From Anaerolineaceae bacterium UBA5404 (GTDB lineage: Bacteria; Chloroflexota; Anaerolineae; Anaerolineales; Anaerolineaceae): a stretch of 64,000 nucleotides of DNA. Each line of letters opens with the position of its first letter. Position 1 is the stretch's first letter. The translations under genes were made by a program, and so were the position numbers. The stretch covers positions 1 to 64,000 of the forward strand of contig DHNY01000008.1 in the NCBI GenBank assembly GCA_002409625.1. Direction: 5' to 3'. Under the pieces are notes generated by a model. The model worked only from the letters and a program-made list of their open reading frames with translations, did not search any database and had not been told where the DNA came from. Positions 52,025 through 59,435 of the stretch are shown in pieces.

Positions 52025-53473
52025 CTAGTAAGTCTTGGCAAAGTAAACCTGGGTGTTGGTTTTGCGCCCAGAGTAGAAGCAAATGCCTTCACCTTCGGTC
52101 TCAGCAAAGTTGAGTAGTTTGCACTTGGTTTCTTCGCGGATTTTATCCTCGTTTTCACCGTCTTCGTACCACCACACCTTTGCCCAACCTTTGTTTTCAA
52201 CCACATCCTTGAAGTCCTCGTAGTTATCAACCTCAAAAATATGCGCGTCTCTAAAGGCAATGGCTTTGGCAAGCATGTTATCTTGAATAGTAACCAGCAT
52301 GTCCGCAACCGTTTTCTGGAAGCCATCATAGGGAACAAAGCTTTTTCCATCACGGCCAGGAATATCACGGCGCGCCAATGCCAGGCTGTTCTTTTCAACA
52401 TCTTTGGGTCCAATTTCAATGCGCAGAGGCACACCTTTCATTTCCCAGTCGTTGTACTTGAAGCCGGGAGTCAAACCCTCACGATCATCCACATGCACAC
52501 GAATGCCCTGCTCTTTTAAGCCGGCTTGTACTTTTGCGACCATCTCTAAAACGGCTTCTTTCTCGGAATCCTTGCGGAAAATGGGCACAATCACCACCTG
52601 AATGGGAGCCAATCGGGGTGGCAAAACCAAGCCTTGGTCATCACCATGGATCATCACCATCGCGCCAATCAAACGTGTGGTTACACCCCAGGAGGTTGTC
52701 CAACAATATTGAAGCTCGTTGTTTTGGTCCAGGAATTTGATGTCAAAAGCTTTTGCAAAGTTTTGACCCAAAAAGTGTGAGGTTCCAGCCTGCAAAGCTT
52801 TGGTGTCACCCATCATTGCTTCTATCGAATAAGTTGCCAAAGCGCCGGCAAATTTCTCACGTTCAGACTTTCTGCCGGGCAAAACGGGCATAGCTGCCTC
52901 GTTATGGCAAAAATCAGTATAAACACCAAGCATTTGCAAGGTTTCCGCTTCTGCCTCTTCGTAAGTGGCGTGCGCGGTGTGGCCTTCCTGCCAATAAAAC
53001 TCGGTCGTGCGCAAAAACAGGCGCGTGCGCATTTCCCAGCGCACCACATTCGCCCATTGGTTCATCAAAACTGGCAAGTCACGATAAGACTGAATCCACT
53101 TCGCATACATCGTGCCAATAATCGTCTCGGAGGTTGGGCGCAAAACCAGGGGTTCCTCGAGCTTTGAGCCACCCGCGTGGGTAACCACAGCCAACTCCGG
53201 TGCAAAACCTTCAACGTGCTCGGCTTCCTTGGTCATATAGGACTCAGGGATGAGCATAGGAAAAGCGGCATTCACGTGTCCAGTTTCCTTAAAGCGCTTA
53301 TCAAGGGCTGCCTGGATGTTCTCCCACAATGCCCAACCATAAGGGCGCACCACCATACAACCGCGGACTGGCGCATAGTCAGCTAATTCAGCGCGCAGCA
53401 CCAATTGGTTGTACCATTCTGAATAATTTTCTTCTCTGCTTGTCAGTTTCAAATTTTCCATAAACTCACTCAT
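52025..53473 (-). CDS. proS: Prolyl-tRNA synthetase, archaeal/eukaryote type
   Basis: Charges tRNA-Pro. At 482 residues and without the long editing insertion of the E. coli type, it is the short class (ProS3, as in Thermus and archaea). Class II motifs are visible: motif 1 region GCMVVRPYGWALWENI, motif 2 LRPTSETIIGTMYAKW with RWEMRTRLFLRTTEFYWQEGH, motif 3 HGDDQGLVLPPRLAPIQ. The C-terminal end has the archaeal-type extension ending in tyrosine (KTY). Start uncertain between two ATGs four codons apart; AGGA is close to the first. It follows the LOG-family gene by 5 bases. Confidence 0.94.
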   Translation of the reverse strand: MSEFMENLKLTSREENYSEWYNQLVLRAELADYAPVRGCMVVRPYGWALWENIQAALDKRFKETGHVNAAFPMLIPESYMTKEAEHVEGFAPELAVVTHAGGSKLEEPLVLRPTSETIIGTMYAKWIQSYRDLPVLMNQWANVVRWEMRTRLFLRTTEFYWQEGHTAHATYEEAEAETLQMLGVYTDFCHNEAAMPVLPGRKSEREKFAGALATYSIEAMMGDTKALQAGTSHFLGQNFAKAFDIKFLDQNNELQYCWTTSWGVTTRLIGAMVMIHGDDQGLVLPPRLAPIQVVIVPIFRKDSEKEAVLEMVAKVQAGLKEQGIRVHVDDREGLTPGFKYNDWEMKGVPLRIEIGPKDVEKNSLALARRDIPGRDGKSFVPYDGFQKTVADMLVTIQDNMLAKAIAFRDAHIFEVDNYEDFKDVVENKGWAKVWWYEDGENEDKIREETKCKLLNFAETEGEGICFYSGRKTNTQVYFAKTY

Positions 53474-53478
53474 CCATC

Positions 53479-54012
53479 CTATTTTTCTAATGCCATTACC
53501 GCTTCTTCAGGGTCTGCGACAAAAACGGGCAAATCCCTTACAAAAGCCGGCATATGGGCATGTTGTTTTTCATAAAATTGTTCAAAAATTGACCGCCAAG
53601 CCTCACCAATCAAAATCAAAGGCTTCCTGGGGATCGCGCCAATCACCAAAAGATTATAGGCGATCATCACCTCAGCCAAAGTGCCAACACCGCCATCCAC
53701 GGCGATAAAAGCATCCGCTTTACGACACAAAAAGTCAATGCGTTCGCTCAGTGTTTGCGTGCGGGCTTCTTGGCGCACCCATTGATTGACCTTCCCAGGG
53801 CGATAGGCTTCAATCTCGTCACAACTCACGCCTATCGTGTGTGCGCCAGGCACCTGCAAAACACCCTCGAGAGTCGATTCCATAGTGCCACAATAGCCAC
53901 CTGTCATCACTGTATAACCTTTTTGGGCTAGTAAGTGTCCCAGGTGCTTGGCTTGCTCATACAAGGCATCACCTGGTTTTGGGGATGCACTACCATAAAC
54001 AGCCACAATCAT
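53479..54012 (-). CDS. LOG-family protein (lysine decarboxylase-like fold)
   Basis: A 177-residue Rossmann-like protein. Motifs: VAVYGSASPKPGD, VMTGGYCGTMEST and DGGVGTLAEVMIAYN. In the nucleoside 5'-monophosphate phosphoribohydrolases (LOG) the last motif is usually PGGxGTxxE; here a D replaces P, and the first is G-G-x-x-G-x-M-E. Activity on nucleotides is therefore plausible but not certain. It overlaps mazG by ATGA, and proS follows 5 bases later. Confidence 0.82.
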   Translation of the reverse strand: MIVAVYGSASPKPGDALYEQAKHLGHLLAQKGYTVMTGGYCGTMESTLEGVLQVPGAHTIGVSCDEIEAYRPGKVNQWVRQEARTQTLSERIDFLCRKADAFIAVDGGVGTLAEVMIAYNLLVIGAIPRKPLILIGEAWRSIFEQFYEKQHAHMPAFVRDLPVFVADPEEAVMALEK

Positions 54013-54341
54013 GATTGCGCTCCGTTTTCTATTTTTCGCGGGTCATCCCACTCGCGGTCCCAATTGCGGGCGATGGTGTCATGAATAGCCTGTTCGAGAT
54101 CAATGCCTTCCACCGAGGCAAGTTGCAAAAGATACAGCGCGACATCCCCTAATTCACCAGCTAAAGCTGCTTTATCATCACAAGTGTCCTGCCACTGATA
54201 GTGCTCAAGCACTTCGGCAGCCTCAAGCGATAAAGAAACCGCCAAATTTCGCGGTAATTGCTTCTTTGGCGAATCGGGGTCATACCAACCATGATGGTGA
54301 ACAAGCGCGTTCATTTTGCTGGTCAATTCTTGTATGTTCAT
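54009..54341 (-). CDS. MazG-like nucleotide pyrophosphohydrolase
   Basis: A 110-residue all-alpha NTP pyrophosphatase. The metal-binding pattern is SLEAAEVLEHYQW followed by ELGDVALYLLQLA. Short MazG-like proteins clear non-canonical or damaged NTPs. It is the first gene of the mazG-LOG-proS operon, with both hydrolases probably acting on nucleotides. TATAAT (54351-54356) lies 9 bases before the ATG, so the transcript appears leaderless. No ribosome site is seen. Confidence 0.86.
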   Translation of the reverse strand: MNIQELTSKMNALVHHHGWYDPDSPKKQLPRNLAVSLSLEAAEVLEHYQWQDTCDDKAALAGELGDVALYLLQLASVEGIDLEQAIHDTIARNWDREWDDPRKIENGAQS

Positions 54342-54350
54342 AACGAAGCG

Positions 54351-54356
54351 ATTATA
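54351..54356 (-). promoter_or_regulatory. -10 box of leaderless mazG-LOG-proS operon
   Basis: TATAAT on the minus strand, 9 bases before ATG 54341; no good -35. Confidence 0.5.
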
Positions 54357-54401
54357 TCCGATTTTCGCAGATAAAACCGCTCAGTTTCCCCTAAATGGCA
54401 T

Positions 54402-54545
54402 TGCAAAAAGGCCTTTTTGCACCCATTAAGCAAAACCCACCCTTATCTCCTCCTTTTCAAGAGGATATTTAAAAGGGTGGGTCTTAAATTTGTACTTTTT
54501 AAACAGCAATTACTGCAAGTCTATTAAAAAGACCTTTGTAATTGC
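54402..54545 (-). terminator. Palindrome and two hairpins downstream of GAPDH
   Basis: Reading from the gap gene: hairpin GCAATTAC/GTAATTGC (54538-54545 with 54506-54513), then a terminator ACCCACCCTT/AAGGGTGGGT (54473-54482 with 54435-54444, inner TCCTC/GAGGA stem) ending in TTTTG. A separate perfect 20-base palindrome TGCAAAAAGGCCTTTTTGCA lies at 54402-54421, nearer mazG; its role is unknown. Confidence 0.75.
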
Positions 54546-54557
54546 AATGTTATTTTC

Positions 54558-55553
54558 TTACTTCTCGTTGATGAATTTGGCCAAGTCAACACAGCGCACG
54601 CTGTAACCCCATTCGTTATCGTACCAAGCGATAACTTTGATGAGGTTGTCGCCAATCTTCATCGTTGAAAGACCGTCCACAATGCTGGAACGCGAATCGC
54701 CATTGTAGTCAATTGAGACCAAGGGTTCATCGCTAAAGCCCAAAATGCCTTTTAATTCGCCTTCTGATGCCGCTTTGAGCAAAGCATTGACTTCTTCAAC
54801 CGTGGGTGATTCTTCAAGCTCAAAGACCACATCCACCAAAGAAACGTTAGGGGTTGGCACGCGCAAAGCAAAACCGTTCATCTTGCCATTCAGCGCGGGA
54901 ATAACCTTGCCCATCGCTTTTGCGGCACCGGTTGAGGTGGGCACAATGCTTTGGGTACAGCCACGCGCGCGGCGTGGGTCTTTGTGGCGGTTGTCCAGGT
55001 TGTTCTGGTCGTTGGTGAAAGCATGCACCGTAGTCATCGCGGCAGCCTGGATGGTGAAATTCTCGTGGATCACCTTGGTGACTGGGGCTAAACAGTTGGT
55101 GGTACAGCTTGCGTTTGAAACCACAGGCTGGCTGGGATCGTAAGCGTCCTGGTTCACGCCCATCACAATCATTTGCGCGTCAGGACTTGGCGCGGTGATG
55201 ATTACTTTCTTGACCGTTTCACCCAAGTGGGCACCAGCTGCATCGATCGTGCGGAATGCACCGGTCGAGTCGATCACAATCTCAACACCGTACTTTTCCC
55301 ATTTTAAGTTTTTGGGATCGCGGTCACTAAATAAGGGAATAGCTTTACCATTGACGATCAAGTGAGAATCGTCAAAGCTCACCTCACCCTCAAAAGTGCC
55401 ATGGGTTGAGTCGTATTTGAACAGACGCGCGGTGTTTTCCGGGTCTGCTGTTGAGTTGATGGCTACAAGTTCGACTTCAGGATCCATAATTGCGGCGCGC
55501 GCAACCAATCGCCCGATTCGACCAAAACCACTAATACCAATTTTTGTTGTCAT
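54558..55553 (-). CDS. gap: Glyceraldehyde-3-phosphate dehydrogenase
   Basis: NAD-dependent glycolytic enzyme (331 residues). The N-terminal Rossmann motif is GISGFGRIGRLVARA; the catalytic Cys is in SNASCTTNCLAPV near residue 150, with the catalytic His region TVHAFTNDQ after it; the C-terminal WYDNEWGYSVRCVDL is diagnostic. CGGAGGTTCAT precedes the ATG. It is a single-gene unit with a terminator. The position is apart from pgk or tpi, so it is not in a glycolytic operon here. Confidence 0.97.
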   Translation of the reverse strand: MTTKIGISGFGRIGRLVARAAIMDPEVELVAINSTADPENTARLFKYDSTHGTFEGEVSFDDSHLIVNGKAIPLFSDRDPKNLKWEKYGVEIVIDSTGAFRTIDAAGAHLGETVKKVIITAPSPDAQMIVMGVNQDAYDPSQPVVSNASCTTNCLAPVTKVIHENFTIQAAAMTTVHAFTNDQNNLDNRHKDPRRARGCTQSIVPTSTGAAKAMGKVIPALNGKMNGFALRVPTPNVSLVDVVFELEESPTVEEVNALLKAASEGELKGILGFSDEPLVSIDYNGDSRSSIVDGLSTMKIGDNLIKVIAWYDNEWGYSVRCVDLAKFINEK

Positions 55554-55634
55554 ATGAACCTCCGTTATAAACTCAAGTTAACTATATCATAATGCCACAC
55601 CAAGATTAGAATATTGTAAAAAGACTTCCCCGCG

Positions 55635-55664
55635 TTTTCATCTACCTGTCAATATAGGTATAAT
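55635..55664 (+). promoter_or_regulatory. rseP promoter
   Basis: TTTTCA (55635-55640), 18 bases, TATAAT (55659-55664), followed by an AAGGAG ribosome site and ATG 55683. Confidence 0.65.
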
Positions 55665-55682
55665 ATTCCGCAAGGAGATATT

Positions 55683-56858
55683 ATGGCAACACTTTGGACG
55701 ATTATTCAGTTCTTTTTTGTCTTTGGACTGATCATTTTTGTACACGAATTAGGACACTACTTGGCCGCGGTTTTTCTGGGCATCCCAGTCGCGGAATTCG
55801 GCTTTGGCTACCCACCCAGACTTCTCAAACTCTTCCGTTGGCGAGGCACAGACTTTACCCTGAACGCCATTCCTTTTGGCGGTTTTGTGCGCTTTGAAGA
55901 AGAAGTCGAAGTTGAAGATGAAGAAGAGTCTAAAAGCACTGCGGACGGGCTCATTGAAAGCAAAAGCACTGATGAAGCAGAAATCAGTCCTGTAAGCAAA
56001 ACTGAAAGCAAGGTTGTTGACCGTGGCATCGCCGGTGGCATTACCCAGGCGCCAAAATGGAAACGCTTCATCGTTTTGGCAGCAGGCGCAACGATGAACT
56101 TTATCCTGGGCATTCTCATCCTCATCATCATGTTCAACGCCTTGGGTACGCCAGATACCAGCCGGGTGAAGATCGCCGATGTGGCAGCAGAATCCCCTGC
56201 GGCGCTGGCAGGCTTACAAAAAGAAGATATTTTCGTCACCATCGACAAGGTCAAAATCGAAAGCACAGAAACACTTAGCAAGCAGATTCAAGCCAACCTC
56301 GGAAAGGAAATTGAGGTCGTCGTCTTGCGCAACAAACAAGAACTACGCACATCCCTCATTCCAAGGCAAAACCCACCCGAAGGTCAAGGCGCTATTGGCA
56401 TTGTTATGGACTACCCCAAAGTGCCTGCCAGGTTTGGAGATACGCTTAAAAACGCGTTTGGAACTTTTTGGGACCAGGTCAAATCTACGCTATCCTTGCC
56501 AGTCAAGCTCATTCAAGGTGCCATAAAACCCGAAGAAGCCCGTTTGGTTGGCATCAAAGGCATTTACGACATGTTTAGTTATGCCGAAGCTACCGACAAA
56601 GCCATGCCCACCGTCGCACCCATCACCCGCCTTACCTTGGTTTCAGTTATCTCCATCGCCGTTGGCATCACCAACCTTTTGCCCATTCCTGCTTTGGACG
56701 GCGGACAAATTCTCTTCCTGCTGATTGAAGCTATCACCGGCAAAAAGATGAACGAAAAGGTGGTCAACATCATCGTCACCGTTTTCTTCTTTTTGCTCAT
56801 TTTGTTGATGCTTTACATCACTTTGCAAGACTTTATCAACCCCATTCGGTTTCCATAA
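55683..56858 (+). CDS. rseP: Site-2 protease, RseP family (M50)
   Basis: Intramembrane zinc protease of 391 residues that releases membrane-held regulators or clears signal peptides. The active site HELGH is at residues 21-25, inside helix 1; the second motif NLLPIPALDGGQILFLLI near residue 335 supplies the aspartate. A PDZ domain lies about residues 155-230 (ADVAAESPAALAGLQKEDIF). A charged insertion of about 60 residues (acidic, EEEVEVEDEEESKS) follows the first helices and is longer than in E. coli. AAGGAG precedes the ATG. Next gene 9 bases downstream. Confidence 0.93.
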   Translation: MATLWTIIQFFFVFGLIIFVHELGHYLAAVFLGIPVAEFGFGYPPRLLKLFRWRGTDFTLNAIPFGGFVRFEEEVEVEDEEESKSTADGLIESKSTDEAEISPVSKTESKVVDRGIAGGITQAPKWKRFIVLAAGATMNFILGILILIIMFNALGTPDTSRVKIADVAAESPAALAGLQKEDIFVTIDKVKIESTETLSKQIQANLGKEIEVVVLRNKQELRTSLIPRQNPPEGQGAIGIVMDYPKVPARFGDTLKNAFGTFWDQVKSTLSLPVKLIQGAIKPEEARLVGIKGIYDMFSYAEATDKAMPTVAPITRLTLVSVISIAVGITNLLPIPALDGGQILFLLIEAITGKKMNEKVVNIIVTVFFFLLILLMLYITLQDFINPIRFP

Positions 56859-56867
56859 GGAGGCACT

Positions 56868-58016
56868 ATGCTCACGATTACCCCTATCGAAAAACTGATT
56901 GCCCAGCTGCGTGAGGATGAAATTCCTTTTTCGCCCAAATTCCTCCTCCACTTCTCAGACCTCGACTCTGCCAGTCTCATTAAACTTAGCGATATGTGGC
57001 TTTCATTGCCTGTTGAGCGACGCCGCGCCTTAATCATTGGTCTTGCCGAGCTGGCTGAGGACGATCCTTTGCAGCTTTTTGAAGCGACTGGCAAAATTGG
57101 GCTTGATGACACGGATGATGACGTTGTTGTGGCTGCCATTGATTTGCTTTTTGAAGCTGAGGATAAACGTTTAATTGACCGTTTTATAGCTTTTTTGAAC
57201 GATAAATCACGCAAAGAAAATCTACGCGCTGCTGCTGCAAACGCCTTGGTGCCTTATTTCTACATGTGTGCACTTGAAGAATTGGATGAAGAAATCCAGA
57301 GCAAAATCGAAAACGCGCTCATGGATGCTTATTGGAATGACCGTTCCGATTTGGTTCGTCGTCGTGTTTTGGAAACACTGGGTTATTGCGACAAACCCGT
57401 ATTAAAGGAAATCATCACCCGCGCTTTGTCCCTTGAACAGGTTTATTGGACCGAAAGCGCGCTGATGGCCATTGGTCGCAGCATGGACAACGAATGGAAC
57501 CAAACCGTCCTTGACTACCTCGATCATGACAATCCCATCGTACTCGCTCAGGCTGTGCACGCCGCTGGGCTTCTAAACCTCCATCGCGCCAAGCGAAAAC
57601 TCTTCAAAATGCTGAGCCTGGATACAGATTATGAGGTGCGCCAGGAAGTTATTTGGGCGCTTTCACAAATCGGCGGTGATGAAGTCGTTGAGCGCTTGGA
57701 GCATTTTGCAGATATGACCGATGATGAAGATGAAATTGACCTAATCGAAGATTCGCTAGAATACCTTGAGCTCTTTGGCGCTGAAGACCCCGAGCTGGCA
57801 GCACTTTTGGCAGACCCTCGCATTGGCAAGGAGTTCTTTGACAACGAAGATGATGATGATTTTGAAGACTTCGAAGACAACGATGAGGACTTTTTCAAGA
57901 TCCCCATGGACCCCGAAGAATGGGCGCGTTATGTGGATGATGACGACTCATTTGATGACGACGACGATGATGAATTCGTAGAAAATTATGATGAGGATGA
58001 TGAAGAAGAGTTTTAA
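56868..58016 (+). CDS. HEAT-repeat protein with acidic C-terminus
   Basis: A 382-residue cytosolic protein made of HEAT repeats (RRRALIIGLAELAEDDPL; DRSDLVRRRVLETLGYCDKP; NPIVLAQAVHAAGLLNLHRA; DYEVRQEVIWALSQIGGDEV), residues about 50-300, followed by some 80 residues of mostly Asp and Glu. It lacks catalytic motifs and is likely a binding scaffold. TAAGGAGG is an ideal ribosome site, and it follows rseP by 9 bases, so the two share an mRNA. A role in the RseP pathway is inference. Confidence 0.8.
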   Translation: MLTITPIEKLIAQLREDEIPFSPKFLLHFSDLDSASLIKLSDMWLSLPVERRRALIIGLAELAEDDPLQLFEATGKIGLDDTDDDVVVAAIDLLFEAEDKRLIDRFIAFLNDKSRKENLRAAAANALVPYFYMCALEELDEEIQSKIENALMDAYWNDRSDLVRRRVLETLGYCDKPVLKEIITRALSLEQVYWTESALMAIGRSMDNEWNQTVLDYLDHDNPIVLAQAVHAAGLLNLHRAKRKLFKMLSLDTDYEVRQEVIWALSQIGGDEVVERLEHFADMTDDEDEIDLIEDSLEYLELFGAEDPELAALLADPRIGKEFFDNEDDDDFEDFEDNDEDFFKIPMDPEEWARYVDDDDSFDDDDDDEFVENYDEDDEEEF

Positions 58017-58072
58017 GCTCCTTCAATAAGCGTTACCGAAATGCTTTATCCTTCAGGCTAAAAACATAACCC

Positions 58073-58105
58073 AAAAGACACTCTAACTTAAAGAGTGTCT
58101 TTTTA
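58073..58105 (+). terminator. Terminator after rseP-HEAT operon
   Basis: Stem AAAAGACACTCT (58073-58084) / AGAGTGTCTTTT (58092-58103), loop of seven, then T. Confidence 0.88.
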
Positions 58106-58179
58106 CTTCCGTGCAAAAAACAAATTCGTTTTAAAATAATGAAAGTTAAGAACGGTATTCAGAACAGATTTGATGTTCA

Positions 58180-58346
58180 CCATATCGTCCAAGTCTGGTT
58201 TGTCCTAGTGACAGTCGCAGTTCGTCATGCCGACTAAGCTTGGTTTATCATGGCTTCAAATTTCGGTTCGTCATGACATCCTTGCCATGACATAACAAAT
58301 GTTAGGCAAGGGTTTGACGGATGGCGAGGACGCCATCCGGAACGAG
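58180..58346. repeat. Left REP block flanking the RAYT gene
   Basis: Contains a palindrome GTCATGACA...TGCCATGAC (58270-58291) and a perfect hairpin GGATGGCG-AGGA-CGCCATCC (58319-58338, extended to 58318-58340). From 58267 to 58346 it is nearly the same as 59287-59371 on the other side of the transposase gene. The upstream part, near TCTGGTTTGTCCTAGTG, also resembles 59213-59230. Confidence 0.85.
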
Positions 58347-58414
58347 ATAGGAATACCATCCGAGATAGTAGTCAGAACAGAATTAGGACAACATATGGAA
58401 CAGTTGTGACTGTT

Positions 58415-58529
58415 CGTCAAAGCGTCACGCTTACGTTCGTCATGGCATCCCGTTCATGATCGTTAGGACGTCCCGTTCACGTTCGTTAGGACTTCCCGTT
58501 CACGTTCGTCATGGCGTCCTCGCCATGAC
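58415..58529. repeat. Five tandem 23-bp units, REP-derived
   Basis: Units start at 58415, 58438, 58461, 58484 and 58507, each beginning CGT(C/T). Units 3 and 4 differ by one base. Unit 5 (58507-58529) holds the palindrome GTCATGGCG-TCCT-CGCCATGAC (58508-58529), whose complement has an AGGA loop. It ends 18 bases before the transposase -10 box. Confidence 0.8.
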
Positions 58530-58558
58530 ATACTAATAACTTAAAGTACAATAAAACT

Positions 58559-59098
58559 ATGACTTCAAATAAAGATTTCTTCTTTTCTGAAAACAATTTT
58601 TGTCTTTTCCTTACTTTTTCAACATTTAACCGTATCGACATATTCAACCACGAACAACCAAGAAAGGTCTTCTACGAAAGTCTAAAGTTTTGTCAGAGAA
58701 CCAAAAGCCTCATTCTTCACGCGTATGTCATTATGCCGGATCACATCCATATGCTTGTTTCAGATAACGACGGTGATGCCAACCGTTTAAGAAAAACTAT
58801 CAATTCTTTGCGCAACTTCACAGGTAGAAATATCCTTAAAACCATAGATACCTTACTACCTCAATATAAAGACAGGACTATCACAGATGGTAAAGGAGAT
58901 CGTAAACGTATGTTTTGGATCCCTGGTTGGCATCCTGTTATGATTGCTAGTGAAAAGTTCTATTATCAAAAAATGAACTATATCCACAACAATCCTGTTC
59001 AAGCCGGTTTAGTATCAAAGGCTGAAGACTGGCCTCATTCATCGTTTTTTTGCTTGTATCATGACTGCCCTGATAGTCCAATGGTAAATTTATTCTAA
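58559..59098 (+). CDS. REP-associated tyrosine transposase (RAYT, Y1_Tnp)
   Basis: A 179-residue single-strand nuclease of the HUH superfamily. The HUH motif is HIH in IMPDHIHMLVS, and the catalytic tyrosine is in QKMNYIHNNPVQAG, followed by the RAYT-typical DWPHSSF ending. RAYTs cut and join REP hairpins and are thought to spread or maintain them; here the gene lies inside REP palindromes on both sides. TACAAT (58547-58552) is 6 bases before the ATG, so the mRNA looks leaderless. The gene is intact. It is more AT-rich than neighbours. Confidence 0.92.
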   Translation: MTSNKDFFFSENNFCLFLTFSTFNRIDIFNHEQPRKVFYESLKFCQRTKSLILHAYVIMPDHIHMLVSDNDGDANRLRKTINSLRNFTGRNILKTIDTLLPQYKDRTITDGKGDRKRMFWIPGWHPVMIASEKFYYQKMNYIHNNPVQAGLVSKAEDWPHSSFFCLYHDCPDSPMVNLF

Positions 59099-59435
59099 TT
59101 GTCTGACATCCTAAATAACCATAATATTTTTTTCTATTAAGGAATAGTTCGTTCCTCATTTCATCCAGTTTCGTTACTTATGATGTTCAGATTTGTTTTT
59201 CCATAGGATCCCGATCTGGTCTGTCTTAGTGCCATTCCCAGATCTTCATGATATTAATTTTTGGTTCGTCAACGTGCCTATTTTACGTTCGTCATGGCGT
59301 CTTCGCCATGTCATGGAATACATTAGGTAAGGGTTTGACGGATGGCGAGGACGCCATCCGGAACGAGTATAGGATACTGATTGTTACAATAAATCGGAAA
59401 CCATCCGCATTGCGTTGGATTACATGCCGAATATA
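59099..59435. repeat. Right REP block and gap before uvrB
   Basis: Palindrome GTCATGGCG-TCTT-CGCCATGTC (59291-59312) and the hairpin GGATGGCG-AGGA-CGCCATCC (within 59339-59361), nearly identical to the left copy. The first 190 bases (59099-59286) carry a partial copy of the left outer flank. No gene or clear terminator was seen up to the uvrB stop. Confidence 0.82.
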
